Shown: in pieces, positions 18,186-27,848 of the stretch | Position numbering within the stretch: the first letter of the stretch is position 1 | How the letters are laid out: every line of letters starts with the position of its first letter | Assembly: GCF_003123745.1 (NCBI RefSeq) | Contig: NZ_QETB01000003.1 | Coordinates: 248,001 to 312,000 of the forward strand | Direction: 5' to 3' | Source: Ancrocorticia populi | Lineage (GTDB): Bacteria > Actinomycetota > Actinomycetes > Actinomycetales > Actinomycetaceae | DNA length: 64,000 nucleotides | The notes under the pieces: generated by a model | The model's database searches: none | Seen by the model: only the letters and a program-made list of their open reading frames with translations | Told to the model about the DNA's origin: nothing | Translations under genes and position numbers: made by a program

Positions 18186-20333
18186 CTAGAAAAGCTCCTT
18201 AATATAGGTGACTCCGAAAGCTCTGACCTGCCGGAACTCCTGACGGCTGGTGCCGAGGTCGAACCAGCCTCCGTCGGACTTCTGGAAGATGTCGAGGCCG
18301 CGGCCGAGGTTGATGCGCCAGCCGGTGTCAGTGCGTAGCCAGCGGTCGTGGCCGCCCGGGTCTTTTGCGATCTCGACTTTGAGTCCCTGTTGTGCCGCTT
18401 CCTGTCGGATCTGGCTGAGCATCTGCAGCTGCTTCTGCTGATAGTTGGGGTCGTCGTCAAGTGTCGTGTACAGCTTGAAGGTCACCTCGTCGGCTGGGTC
18501 CTTGGCTGAGGCGATGAGGGCAAGCAGCTCGACAAGGTTGCGGCCTTGGTGGTTCATCCGGATGTATGGGTCGTGCAGTTCGATCTCAGCGGCCCCGCGT
18601 AAGTACGGGAGGAACAGTGCCTCATAGGAGACACCGCGTTGGTTTTCCACAAAGTCCCGCTGCCCCTCGAAGAGCTTTTCCTCAACGGGACCGGCAACGG
18701 TGGCAGGTCCTGGAGCCGACGACGGGCTAGGTGCTCCAACGGAATGGGGCGTGCCGGCCCCGTCACCGGTCGACGCCGCCGCGGCCTGTTGGGCCACCTG
18801 GTAGTAGGCCGGGTACTCGTCTTCCTCCAGCGTGGTAACTGGGTGCCAGTGACCAGCCATGTCGGTGTAGCCGAAGTTGACGGGGTCGAAGGTTGCGTCG
18901 ATGCGCAGGATCTGGTCCTTGACGCGCTTTCGACCCTCGATTGCGAATCGCAGAAGCTCCTCGATCTCCTCCGGTGTGGCCTCGCCGGTCGGGTAGACGA
19001 TCTTCATGAGCCCGGAGAACGTCTTGTGGATGCCGTCCCGGTCTCGGGTCGAGATCTCCGGACCGAGGGCGAAGTGCGCCTGGTACTTGTCGGAGAAGTC
19101 GCTGTTGCGCATGGAGCGCAGGACTTCGGCGATGTAGTCGACAACGAACCCGTACCCGGTGGAGAACATCTCGCCGCGGATGGTCTCGACCTCCCAGCCG
19201 GGGATGTAGCAGTGGAGCCGGTCCAGGTAGGCGGAGTCGTGGTAGGCCTCGGGCAGCTCATCGAACAGGTCGGAGTGCTTGAGCATGTAGGGCACCGTGT
19301 GGGACGTGTTGCCCACGAACACCATCGAGGCCTCCGCCCCCATGGTCTGCACGCCGCGGGAGAAGGACTTGTTGGCCATGTAGTTCTTCATGATGTCAAC
19401 AAGCGCCTTGTCGGTACGCTTCTTCTTGCCCGCGAACTCGTCGAAGGCCGCCACGTCCCAGTAGCCGACCAGGCCGATCTTGCCATTGGAGTTGTTGACG
19501 AACAGCTTAGGCACCGTCACCTCACCACCCGAGATCAGCATCCCGTGCGGGGAGAACTCGGAGAAGATGTGCGACTTGCCGGTGCCCTTCGGGCCGAGCT
19601 CGATGAGGTTGTAGTTACGCTCCACGAAGGGGATCAAGCGCACCAACTGAAGCAGCTTTGCGCGGCGCCCGAACAGGTCAGGGTTGAAGCCGATGGACTG
19701 GATGAGCAGATCCACCCACTCCTCGCTCGTGAACTCCCTCCGGGCGGCCAGGTAGCCGCCGAAGTCGAAGCTCGACATCTGGATCGCCTTGAGCGACCCC
19801 AGAATCCACGGAACTACTCGGGAGTCGTCGGAATGGGAGTACTCGATGTCGCAGATGCACCACACTCCACCGACCAGGAGCTTCTCGTTGGCCTTGACGG
19901 TGCCGGGGTCGATGATAACGCCACGGATGCCAAGGTTCTCAAACGATGCCTCGTAGACGTCGGCCTTTTCATTGAGAACGACGCTGACGCGGTCGATGAT
20001 GCGGTGGCGTCCTTTCTCCTTAATGATCGACTTGACCAGCTCGGACTCGTTGCGATGCACGTAGTGATCCGCGAGGATCTTGCGCACCGCGTCGATCCCG
20101 GCGACGATGGTTGCTTCGTCGTCGGACGCCGCGTACTGGCCCAGCAGGTACTCCAGCACGTAGGACGGGACAATCGCGTTGCCCTTGACCGTCTTCACCA
20201 GGTCCTTGCGCACGACGACGCCCGGGAAGTACAGGTTGATCTTCCGGTCCAGGTCACTCTGCTCGGGCGCACCCGCAGCGGGCACAGTATCCGACTGCTC
20301 GGTCGGGTTGAGGTTCGAGACGTCCAGTTCCAT
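18186..20333 (-). CDS. brxL: BrxL, Lon-like AAA+ protein of type 1 BREX
   Basis: The 715-residue protein has an AAA+ module with Walker A G-P-K-G-T-G-K-S (residues 247-254) and Walker B 'VAAFDEFAG' near residue 298. The C-terminal third resembles the Lon-type protease fold after a Pro/Ala/Ser-rich linker. BrxL is a core type 1 BREX protein: an MCM-like DNA-binding motor needed for phage restriction but not for methylation. Its start is preceded by TAGGAG, and it lies 13 nt after pglZ. Length fits the family. Confidence 0.95.
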   Translation of the reverse strand: MELDVSNLNPTEQSDTVPAAGAPEQSDLDRKINLYFPGVVVRKDLVKTVKGNAIVPSYVLEYLLGQYAASDDEATIVAGIDAVRKILADHYVHRNESELVKSIIKEKGRHRIIDRVSVVLNEKADVYEASFENLGIRGVIIDPGTVKANEKLLVGGVWCICDIEYSHSDDSRVVPWILGSLKAIQMSSFDFGGYLAARREFTSEEWVDLLIQSIGFNPDLFGRRAKLLQLVRLIPFVERNYNLIELGPKGTGKSHIFSEFSPHGMLISGGEVTVPKLFVNNSNGKIGLVGYWDVAAFDEFAGKKKRTDKALVDIMKNYMANKSFSRGVQTMGAEASMVFVGNTSHTVPYMLKHSDLFDELPEAYHDSAYLDRLHCYIPGWEVETIRGEMFSTGYGFVVDYIAEVLRSMRNSDFSDKYQAHFALGPEISTRDRDGIHKTFSGLMKIVYPTGEATPEEIEELLRFAIEGRKRVKDQILRIDATFDPVNFGYTDMAGHWHPVTTLEEDEYPAYYQVAQQAAAASTGDGAGTPHSVGAPSPSSAPGPATVAGPVEEKLFEGQRDFVENQRGVSYEALFLPYLRGAAEIELHDPYIRMNHQGRNLVELLALIASAKDPADEVTFKLYTTLDDDPNYQQKQLQMLSQIRQEAAQQGLKVEIAKDPGGHDRWLRTDTGWRINLGRGLDIFQKSDGGWFDLGTSRQEFRQVRAFGVTYIKELF

Positions 20334-20346
20334 GTCTCACACTCTC

Positions 20347-22842
20347 CTAGAAGTCGAAGTCCGTTGTGAACGAGCGGCGCAGCGTATACGGAACGCGCTG
20401 GTAAGCCCGCCACTGGCTTGTATTCGGGATCTGTTCCTCCAAGCGGAACTCCACAGCGCGGTTGTTGAAGGCGTCTGCATCCTGGCTCAGCAGCATCCGC
20501 GCACTTTGGTACCGGTCCCGTGCATCATCCGAAGTCTGATCGAACGTCAGCTCAATTTGATTCGAGATCAGCGTCTCGCCGACATACAGTCCAGCGCGTA
20601 GGGCTCTGGGTTGGACCTTCTCACTGACCGGCTCAGTCTGGTAGAGCTTGATCACCAGCTGGCCTGTCGTGATCTTGTCCGTCTCAGGCTGGGCTTCGAC
20701 GTTGACCTGGCGGGTATCGCTCTCGCGCTTCTTGTTGATCGCAAGCACCGGCACCACGATCTCCTGCAACGATGCACCACCATGCACATACCGTGATCCC
20801 GCTCCAGGGAGACGAAGGCGGTGGATCGACTTCGGGACCTGCACCTGAAGGTCACTGTCCAAGCCGACTTGCTCCGGTTCAAACAGCTTGAACGCAGGTT
20901 CGTCCTTCAATCCCCGACCCAGCACGTAGCGACGGTTGACCGTCACTAGGTCATCACCCTGAGGCTTCGTCGATAGGTACCCCGCATCAGCGAGAGGACT
21001 GTCCTGATAGAGGAAGCCGTGATCAGCTGTGACGAAGATGTTCGTCGCGTTGGCGCTGGCGAGCTTCTTCACCAGTTTGACCAGCGTGTCCAGCGTCGTC
21101 TCGGTTGCTTCGAAAACCGACTGTTCAGTTGCCGCCTTGTCGCCTGCGGCGTCAATCCCGTTGTGATAGACGTAGAACACGTGGTGCTCGGTGTAGAGCT
21201 GTTTCAGCTCTCGGTTACCCATGGCCAAGACTTCTTCGGCTTGGATTGCAAATCCATCCACCGACTCCAGGATCTTGTTGCGGTTGGCTGTGCCATCTGA
21301 GCGCTGCCCGTCCACGAGGACGGGGTCGCCCTTCGTGGAGTGTGCGAGCGCCTTGTGGGGCAGGAGCGCCGCCATACCCAGCTGCGTGTAGCTGGGTAAG
21401 ACGCCGAGCACGGCATCCACCGTGGCATCAAAGCGGTCTTCCTGACGTATGCGGGTGCCTAGTTCGTCGGCGACCTCGTAGCGCAAGGCATCAGAGATGA
21501 TGACAACGGCCTTCTTGGTGCCCTTTCGGACCAGCGGCTCGACTCGATCCCGGTAGAACGATGGCTGCGGCCTCAAGACGTTGGAGCGCCACGCGGTAGT
21601 CGCGTCTACCTGGTGTTGCCATGCGACTCCGAGGGGGAAAAGGAACTTGTTGACGTAGTAATTCTCCACTTCCTTGCGGAGTGTCTCAACCACTCCGTCG
21701 TAGTCGGTAGTCCGCGCCGCACGTTGGAAGTGGCGATAGAGCTGATCGATCCGGAACCATTCTCGCTGGTACTTCAGCAAGCCCGCGTCAAGTGATGCCA
21801 CGTCAAACGTTGCTGTTGCCAGAATCGAGAGGAGTTCGGAAGCGGAACCGATCGCTGTGTAGAGATCCCGGTAGTCATCCACCCAGATGCTTGACTGGCG
21901 GCCGCGGATTGTGTCGCCTACCTCGCGGGCGCTGATCGTCCGGTCCGCGACCTGGCGGGCTAGGGTGCTGACGATCTTCTGCTCGACCTCTTCAAACAGA
22001 TAGTTTCCGGCAAGAGCTGGAAGGTCGACGTCTTCGATCTTGAGTGAATAGTCAAGATCTTTGGCGGCGCGCGAGGCCAAGACCATGAGCGCTGCAGAGC
22101 TGCGGCGGTCGTTGCGCAGGCTGTCGAAGTCTAGCTGGATGTTACGCAGCGCCCCCGGCGGATCGCTCTTGAATCCGTTTATGGCCTGCCGGAACATCCA
22201 CAGCACGAAGTCGTCAACGCTTGGCTGGGTTGCCTTGTACCCGTAGATCCTGGCAACCCCGGCCCAGTGGAAGTCAAGCAGGTCGTATTCGTCGAGTGAT
22301 TCATACTTCTGACTCGAACCGCTGGCGTTCTCGCCCAACAGGGTACGTGCCAGCTCCAGCATGCTGTGCTCAGTTTGGCCCAACAGAACCGCACACATCT
22401 TCGCCTGGACCAGATCCGCCGAATCATCCGCATGAAGGAGTACCCTGAGCGCTTCGGCTCGCTTCGAGGATCGGAAGAAGGCCTCGTGCGCATCGAGCAC
22501 CGTGTCGATGCCGTCGCTGGTCAGCCCGAGGTCGTGGCGCAATAAGGCAGTACGGTCAGCCGTGAACACCCCGTAGGCAAGTTCGAGGTCAAGGAGCCAG
22601 TTTCCAATGCCCACGGGCACGTCGCCTCGGCGATAAATGAGGAAGTGAGCATCCGGTTCCTCTTGAAGAATCCTGTACTTGAGCGCGTACTCATCGTTGG
22701 CGACCGAAAGAACTGTGACATCAGCGATGTCAATATCGGACAGCTCGTCGGCGTAGCTGCCATCGGGGTCGTGCCAGAACACCAGGCGCTGGCGAGCGAA
22801 TTCGTCTTCGAGGTGCGGAATCACGGAAGCTAGGGAACTCAC
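20347..22842 (-). CDS. pglZ: PglZ, alkaline-phosphatase-superfamily BREX protein
   Basis: The 831-residue protein contains 'KAVVIISDALRYEVADELG' around residues 442-460 and 'NIFVTADHGFLYQDSPL' further on. These are the metal-binding blocks of the PglZ/alkaline phosphatase superfamily. PglZ is the signature gene of all BREX types and is needed for both host methylation and phage exclusion, with nuclease/phosphodiesterase activity proposed. Translation starts at GTG 22842, overlapping the stop of the previous gene (GTGA). Full length. Confidence 0.96.
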   Translation of the reverse strand: MSSLASVIPHLEDEFARQRLVFWHDPDGSYADELSDIDIADVTVLSVANDEYALKYRILQEEPDAHFLIYRRGDVPVGIGNWLLDLELAYGVFTADRTALLRHDLGLTSDGIDTVLDAHEAFFRSSKRAEALRVLLHADDSADLVQAKMCAVLLGQTEHSMLELARTLLGENASGSSQKYESLDEYDLLDFHWAGVARIYGYKATQPSVDDFVLWMFRQAINGFKSDPPGALRNIQLDFDSLRNDRRSSAALMVLASRAAKDLDYSLKIEDVDLPALAGNYLFEEVEQKIVSTLARQVADRTISAREVGDTIRGRQSSIWVDDYRDLYTAIGSASELLSILATATFDVASLDAGLLKYQREWFRIDQLYRHFQRAARTTDYDGVVETLRKEVENYYVNKFLFPLGVAWQHQVDATTAWRSNVLRPQPSFYRDRVEPLVRKGTKKAVVIISDALRYEVADELGTRIRQEDRFDATVDAVLGVLPSYTQLGMAALLPHKALAHSTKGDPVLVDGQRSDGTANRNKILESVDGFAIQAEEVLAMGNRELKQLYTEHHVFYVYHNGIDAAGDKAATEQSVFEATETTLDTLVKLVKKLASANATNIFVTADHGFLYQDSPLADAGYLSTKPQGDDLVTVNRRYVLGRGLKDEPAFKLFEPEQVGLDSDLQVQVPKSIHRLRLPGAGSRYVHGGASLQEIVVPVLAINKKRESDTRQVNVEAQPETDKITTGQLVIKLYQTEPVSEKVQPRALRAGLYVGETLISNQIELTFDQTSDDARDRYQSARMLLSQDADAFNNRAVEFRLEEQIPNTSQWRAYQRVPYTLRRSFTTDFDF

Positions 22843-24320
22843 TTGGTGGTCTCCTTCCCAGCAAGGATCTCGCGCCCAGCATCGGTAGTGCGGTAGCGCT
22901 GGTTTTGACTGTTCGGTTTCTCAGGGATGGTGCGAGCCAAGTAGCCGCCTTCGATCAGGGGGAGAAGATGACGCTTGTAGTTGCCGTAAGCATCGGACAG
23001 GTCGATGCCCGCGAGCAGTTCGGCACGGGAACGAGGGCCCTCCGATGCCAGGCTGAGCAAGGCCTGAGCTTGCTCACTCATCTTACTCACTTGCTCACTC
23101 GACTTGCTCACACCTTGCTCACTCGGAGCGTTGCCCTGATGCTCACCAGTGGCGGAGGAACTCTCCGGGGCATGAGAGGGCACGTAGACGGTGAAGCGCA
23201 GCCGATCCATCACCTCTTCAATACGTGGCTCGGGTAACCCGGCCTCGGCAATCTGCTCGAAGACGCGCTGGACGCCCGTGCCCCACTGCTCCATGATCCC
23301 GGCCTCACGGAAGATCCGTGCCAGAGACGGGTTTCGCAAACGAGAAGCGCGGCGCATGGACTCCACCGTCATCCCTGGCAACAGCAGGCCAGGGCTGTCG
23401 ACCTGGATGCGGTCGTCGTAGAACCCGACCCGGATCGGGGTGCCGCGCTCGGCATAGTTCGCGTGAACGAGGGCGTTGACGACAACCTCACGGATTGCCT
23501 CCACCGGGATCGAGTAGACGTCACGCCGTTTGACCTCGCCGAACACGGCCGTCTTGTAGGCGTGCTTGAGCAGGAACTCCATGACCTTGTCCACGGCTCG
23601 TGGCATTGGGCCGTGGACCTCCGTCTGGTCGAAGATGTCCGTCCCGCTCGGCCCGCGCAGTCGCCCACACTGTACCCATGCGGACGGGAGGAATCGCGTC
23701 GGATCGTCACACGCGGCCAGAATTCCAGCGTTGGTCGGCACGACCTCGCCACCCTGCTTGACTGCGAGACCCAAGGCTATGAGATCGTCAACTCCTGTCT
23801 GTCGCCCACGGAGCTCCGACAGACCCTCTAGGTCCAGGTCGCCCGACGTCGCCCGTGGCTCCGGTAAGTCTTCGAACGCGACACCCCGCGCGTTACGCTC
23901 CAGTTCCGCAACCAAAGCCGGATCGGCCTGTCGGGTCGAGGAACCCAACCGAACGTAGACCCCGGACTCCGGGCCCTGATCCTTCATGAAGTGAGGACGC
24001 CGCGTACTCAGAGGGACATCCACGACCAAAACAGTCGCCCCACCCAACGTCACTAGGTCAATGCCAGGCACAAGCTGTGGCGAGATCCGATCCGTGATCA
24101 GGCTCGTGATGCGCTCCTCCTCGGCGAGAGGGTCCTCGACGCCGGAGACACTGCCGTCATCGTTGACTCCAATCACGAGGCGCCCGCCCGCAGAGTTCGC
24201 AAACGCAACAACTGTGCGAAGCGGTTTCGTCGGCGACGACAGGTCACGCTTGAACTCAAGGGTCTTGCCCTCAACTTCAATTACCCGACCGGTCGAATCC
24301 AGAGTGAGCACATCAGCCAT
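22839..24320 (-). CDS. AlbA_2/Schlafen-like ATP-binding protein with C-terminal wHTH
   Basis: The 493-residue protein has an N-terminal AlbA_2 (Schlafen-like) domain: 'KTLEFKRDLSS' with 'FANSAGGRLVIGVNDDGSVSGV'. It is followed by a GHKL-type segment ('AIREVVVNALVHANYAERGTPIRVGFYDDRIQVDSPG', about residues 265-310), then a Ser/Gln-rich linker with repeated 'SEQ' units and a winged-helix end. This COG2865 layout is usually called a predicted transcriptional regulator, though AlbA/Schlafen domains can also act on RNA. It sits between pglX and pglZ, 10 nt after pglX and overlapping pglZ, so it is part of the operon. It may regulate the BREX promoter or act as an accessory effector. Confidence 0.85.
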   Translation of the reverse strand: MADVLTLDSTGRVIEVEGKTLEFKRDLSSPTKPLRTVVAFANSAGGRLVIGVNDDGSVSGVEDPLAEEERITSLITDRISPQLVPGIDLVTLGGATVLVVDVPLSTRRPHFMKDQGPESGVYVRLGSSTRQADPALVAELERNARGVAFEDLPEPRATSGDLDLEGLSELRGRQTGVDDLIALGLAVKQGGEVVPTNAGILAACDDPTRFLPSAWVQCGRLRGPSGTDIFDQTEVHGPMPRAVDKVMEFLLKHAYKTAVFGEVKRRDVYSIPVEAIREVVVNALVHANYAERGTPIRVGFYDDRIQVDSPGLLLPGMTVESMRRASRLRNPSLARIFREAGIMEQWGTGVQRVFEQIAEAGLPEPRIEEVMDRLRFTVYVPSHAPESSSATGEHQGNAPSEQGVSKSSEQVSKMSEQAQALLSLASEGPRSRAELLAGIDLSDAYGNYKRHLLPLIEGGYLARTIPEKPNSQNQRYRTTDAGREILAGKETTK

Positions 24321-24330
24321 CAGACATCAC

Positions 24331-27300
24331 CTACAGCCCTTGGATCTTCTTCAGCGCACTCCCGAACTTCGGATAGTTCGACTTCACACCGTCGTCCAAG
24401 TCGATCGCAACCTGCTCGGACGCCAGCGGGTACATGACTTCGTGCTCATACTCGCTCAGCTCAACCAAGATCTTCCGTAGACGCTCAGCTTCCTTAGCCG
24501 CCGCTGCCTGTTGCCGCGGCGATCCCTCACCATTCGCTTCGCGCTCAAGGTTATGAAGACTCGCCTCCAGCTTCGCCTCATACTCCCGCAAGTAGTCATT
24601 AAGAACAGTGGAGACCGTGGAGGGATTGTACCGGTGCATATAGATGAGCGCGTTGAACGAACCTTTGGGACTGGAGAACATCCAGTAGATTGGGCGCTTC
24701 TTGTACCGCTTAACATGATCCTCGTAGAACTTCGATTTACCGCCACGCGTGATGAAGTAATCCCGGAGGGTCTTCACACCCAACGACTCCTCAACGAACC
24801 GCAGGTTCTCCTCGAAGTGCGTTTCGCCGAACGCCGCCCTCAGGAACTCTCTGAACCGTGCGACGATGTCATCCTCGAACCATTCACCGTCCACAATTGG
24901 CAAAACGTTGTCGACATCTGGAACGAACGTCGACTGCGGCACTTTAGACAAATAGTCATGAAGTGCCGAACCCTGATCGGCGAGAATTAGCCCTGGCACG
25001 TCGAGGCTGTAGCGACCGAACATGCAACCCACGGCGTACGAAATCAGCTCGGAAACAACATCTCTGCGCTCTAGCGCCGCACATTCCTCCACGCTCTTTG
25101 TGGGTCCGTAACGGAACTGCACATTCCGACTCAAGCTGACCCGGGACAACTCAACGTTGGTCTGGGTTTCCTCTTCTAGCCCGTAAGCCGCCGCGACTAA
25201 CCGGTTGTTCTCAGCTTCGTCCAACCGCTGCTCTTCTGAGGTCGCCCGTTGATGCGCAGACCAGCGCTCGATGGCGACCCTGAGGTCGATGCCGACGGCT
25301 CTGTCTTGAACCCAGGAAGGGACAGTAAAAGAGCGTGAGGTCTCAAAATCATTCCAATCTCGTGCGGCGCGAAACACCAAGCGGCCCACAATGTCAAGCA
25401 GCTCGGTTGAATCTGCCGCCCGGCGAACTGGGAGTCGGGCAACATCTCCGACCACAAAGTTCATCGTTGGCGCAATCGCCGCGAGGAGCGCTGTGCCAAC
25501 AGAAGAATTTCCGATCGCGAGAATCTCAGAGCGGAGGTCACTATCCGGATGAAGTGCAGAGTTGCCGCCAACATCGAACACAAACCCTGCAGGGAAGGTG
25601 CGGAATGCTGGCTCGCCGGACGACACTTGCGACCACGAAACTGAAGGCATGAAATAGAACTGGCGTGAGGGAAGGTGATTTCCGAGCTTCGACAATTGAG
25701 AGTAGTCTGCGGGGGAAAATGCGATCACGTGATCCTGATTCCCATACCATTTGCGGAATGCACCACCCTTATTGTGAGGGAACCAGCGCTTCCCAGATCC
25801 AAGTGCCTCATCGACGGAGGTCAGTCCGACCCCAATATTCGAGAGAGAAACTTCCCACCAGTGCCTCAGGAAGCGGTCATTGTCCCCAGTTGCGAGACCC
25901 TGACGGAGAGTGGCGACGTCGCCAAGCAAGTTTGCGTTACTGAAAACCTGTCGCACCGCGGGCGACAACCAATACGCGATCTGCTTACCAGGGAGCATCT
26001 CAAGGTCGTCAGAAGACGCCGAATACCGATTGGAAGCGGAAAGTAGCGTCGTGCTCTTTCCATGCTCCCCTCTGGCCGTCAGCAATCTGTCAAAGCTTCC
26101 ATGCACGCTCCCTGCCGGAGCGCATTGAATCACAAACGCCGTTGTTGCGACAACCTCTCCCGCAATCGAGTCGAACGCGCCGGCGCCCAAGTGTGCCATA
26201 CACGCGATATGAGCACTCGTAATTATCTTCTCACGGAGAAGCTCATATGAAGAGGTGAACATCCACGAGTGCATTGTGATCATTGCTACACACCCGCCAG
26301 GCAGTGTGAGGCCCAAATAGCGCTCGAGAAACATCGAATACAAGTCGCGCTTCGAACTCGGGTAGTAGTTCTTTCCTAAGTCCAGTAAACTGTCTGGCAT
26401 TTGCTTAGAACCCATGTATGGAGGGTTTGCGACTGTCACGGAGAACCTAGTTGACAGATGATCAGCCTGGCGAATTACGGTATGTGCACGATCCAACGTG
26501 GCGCTCAGGAGAAGGTCAGGCTGCGCCTGCGTCTTCGCCCCCAATACTGCGCGGAACCTCCCGATTGAGTCAGCCTGCGGTCGCGTAAGCGAGCCGAGCG
26601 TGTCGGCGTTGGAAAACTGGTTCCAGAACGCTTCTTCCGCTTGTCGGTCACCATCATTGGTTAACAAGCACTCCAGTTCATCGGGGCCAAGTTGTATCGG
26701 CTCAATCACGCAGATGTTGAGCTCTACGAGTTTGTAAAGGAAAGTGCGCTGTTTTGCGCGGGCCTTCATTGCGAGCGCAAAAGCCGCAAGAGCACCAGCG
26801 CGCGGATCGATCTCGGACCCATATAGGTTGGTTGTGAGTATCAACTCCGGGATCTCAGACGGCGCGTACCCTTCTTCCTCATAAATGGCGTAGAGGAGGT
26901 CGAAGGCGTAGGTGAGCATGTGGCCGGAACCGCAGGCCGGGTCGATGACAGTTAGTTCTTCAGGGCCCGCTAGCTTGAGGAAGTCAGTTTCCTCATCAAC
27001 AGGTGCGATGTAGTAGTCCATCTGATCGACCAGACGGGACTCTGGATGGTTGAGCATCCACAGACGGCCCACCGAGTTCTCGACAAGGTAGCGGACAATC
27101 CAGTGAGGGGTGAACAGCTGTGTAGCCGCGGGGATCTCTGCGGCACCAGCCTTCTTGTTCTTCTTGAACCCGGCGAAAACCTCGTCCTTACGCTCGGAGA
27201 TATAGAACTGATAGAGCCAGCCGATGACCTCGACGTCCTCGCAGACCGCGGATGTCATCGTGGTTACGGCACGTGCGAGGATGGACTCATCCGCCAGCAG

Positions 27301-27834
27301 GTTGGAGGGGATCAGGAGTTCGGTGTAGTCACCTTCGCGTTCGAACATGAACGGCATCGACTTGTTCCAATAGCGGCTGTACTCCGCAAGCAGAAGAGTG
27401 TATGCCTCACCCTGGGGATCGGTACTGGACCGGGTACCATCAAGCAGTCCCGTCACGTCCTTAGCGATCTTGGCGTTGACGACGTCAGGATCGAACGTGC
27501 CTCGCTTGGCGTCGGCAAGAACTTCTGGCTGTCCAACGGTCTGGCCCGCTGCTGGTGAGACAACTCCGGCGTTGGTGTAGCCGTTAGCGTCCATGAAGCG
27601 CAACGCAATGATGCGGTTGAACCACGTGTAGGCGACCTTGTCGGCGACAACGTCCTTGCCCTTTGCGTCCCCGCCCGCTTTTCCAATGTCGGTTTCAAGG
27701 GATCGGATGGCACGTGGATTCTCCGTGCGTTCGGGCGAGGCTGGAGCAAGGACTGCGGCGATACGGGCACTGACCTGGGTGATGAGTTCGGTACGAGCCC
27801 AAGTGGCGAAGCTCTTCAGAGGTGCGGTTTCCAT
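24331..27834 (-). CDS. pglX: PglX (BrxX), BREX adenine-specific DNA methyltransferase
   Basis: The 1167-residue protein has methyltransferase motif I 'VIDPACGSGHMLTYAF' near residue 295 and motif IV N-P-P-Y near residue 470, which place it in the gamma class of N6-adenine methyltransferases. The long C-terminal region holds target recognition. PglX marks host DNA at a non-palindromic site so that BREX spares it. Length matches type 1 BREX enzymes. It follows brxC by 14 nt. I saw no inverted repeats, simple-repeat tract or invertase gene that would make it phase-variable. Confidence 0.96.
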   Translation of the reverse strand: METAPLKSFATWARTELITQVSARIAAVLAPASPERTENPRAIRSLETDIGKAGGDAKGKDVVADKVAYTWFNRIIALRFMDANGYTNAGVVSPAAGQTVGQPEVLADAKRGTFDPDVVNAKIAKDVTGLLDGTRSSTDPQGEAYTLLLAEYSRYWNKSMPFMFEREGDYTELLIPSNLLADESILARAVTTMTSAVCEDVEVIGWLYQFYISERKDEVFAGFKKNKKAGAAEIPAATQLFTPHWIVRYLVENSVGRLWMLNHPESRLVDQMDYYIAPVDEETDFLKLAGPEELTVIDPACGSGHMLTYAFDLLYAIYEEEGYAPSEIPELILTTNLYGSEIDPRAGALAAFALAMKARAKQRTFLYKLVELNICVIEPIQLGPDELECLLTNDGDRQAEEAFWNQFSNADTLGSLTRPQADSIGRFRAVLGAKTQAQPDLLLSATLDRAHTVIRQADHLSTRFSVTVANPPYMGSKQMPDSLLDLGKNYYPSSKRDLYSMFLERYLGLTLPGGCVAMITMHSWMFTSSYELLREKIITSAHIACMAHLGAGAFDSIAGEVVATTAFVIQCAPAGSVHGSFDRLLTARGEHGKSTTLLSASNRYSASSDDLEMLPGKQIAYWLSPAVRQVFSNANLLGDVATLRQGLATGDNDRFLRHWWEVSLSNIGVGLTSVDEALGSGKRWFPHNKGGAFRKWYGNQDHVIAFSPADYSQLSKLGNHLPSRQFYFMPSVSWSQVSSGEPAFRTFPAGFVFDVGGNSALHPDSDLRSEILAIGNSSVGTALLAAIAPTMNFVVGDVARLPVRRAADSTELLDIVGRLVFRAARDWNDFETSRSFTVPSWVQDRAVGIDLRVAIERWSAHQRATSEEQRLDEAENNRLVAAAYGLEEETQTNVELSRVSLSRNVQFRYGPTKSVEECAALERRDVVSELISYAVGCMFGRYSLDVPGLILADQGSALHDYLSKVPQSTFVPDVDNVLPIVDGEWFEDDIVARFREFLRAAFGETHFEENLRFVEESLGVKTLRDYFITRGGKSKFYEDHVKRYKKRPIYWMFSSPKGSFNALIYMHRYNPSTVSTVLNDYLREYEAKLEASLHNLEREANGEGSPRQQAAAAKEAERLRKILVELSEYEHEVMYPLASEQVAIDLDDGVKSNYPKFGSALKKIQGL

Positions 27835-27848
27835 GGATGGGTCTTCTT

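Noticed and set aside
18185-18460. N-terminal extension of the GmrSD-like frame into brxL
   Set aside because: The extra residues are Ser/Arg/Thr-rich out-of-frame translation of brxL; family similarity and AAGGAG support ATG 18184.
18639-20369. 576-codon open frame on the plus strand
   Set aside because: It is exactly antisense to brxL, rich in Arg/Val/Gly/His as expected from GC-rich shadow frames, and has no motif.
24331-27834. Phase variation of pglX
   Set aside because: No homopolymer or short tandem repeat in the gene, no inverted pglX copy and no recombinase gene nearby were seen.
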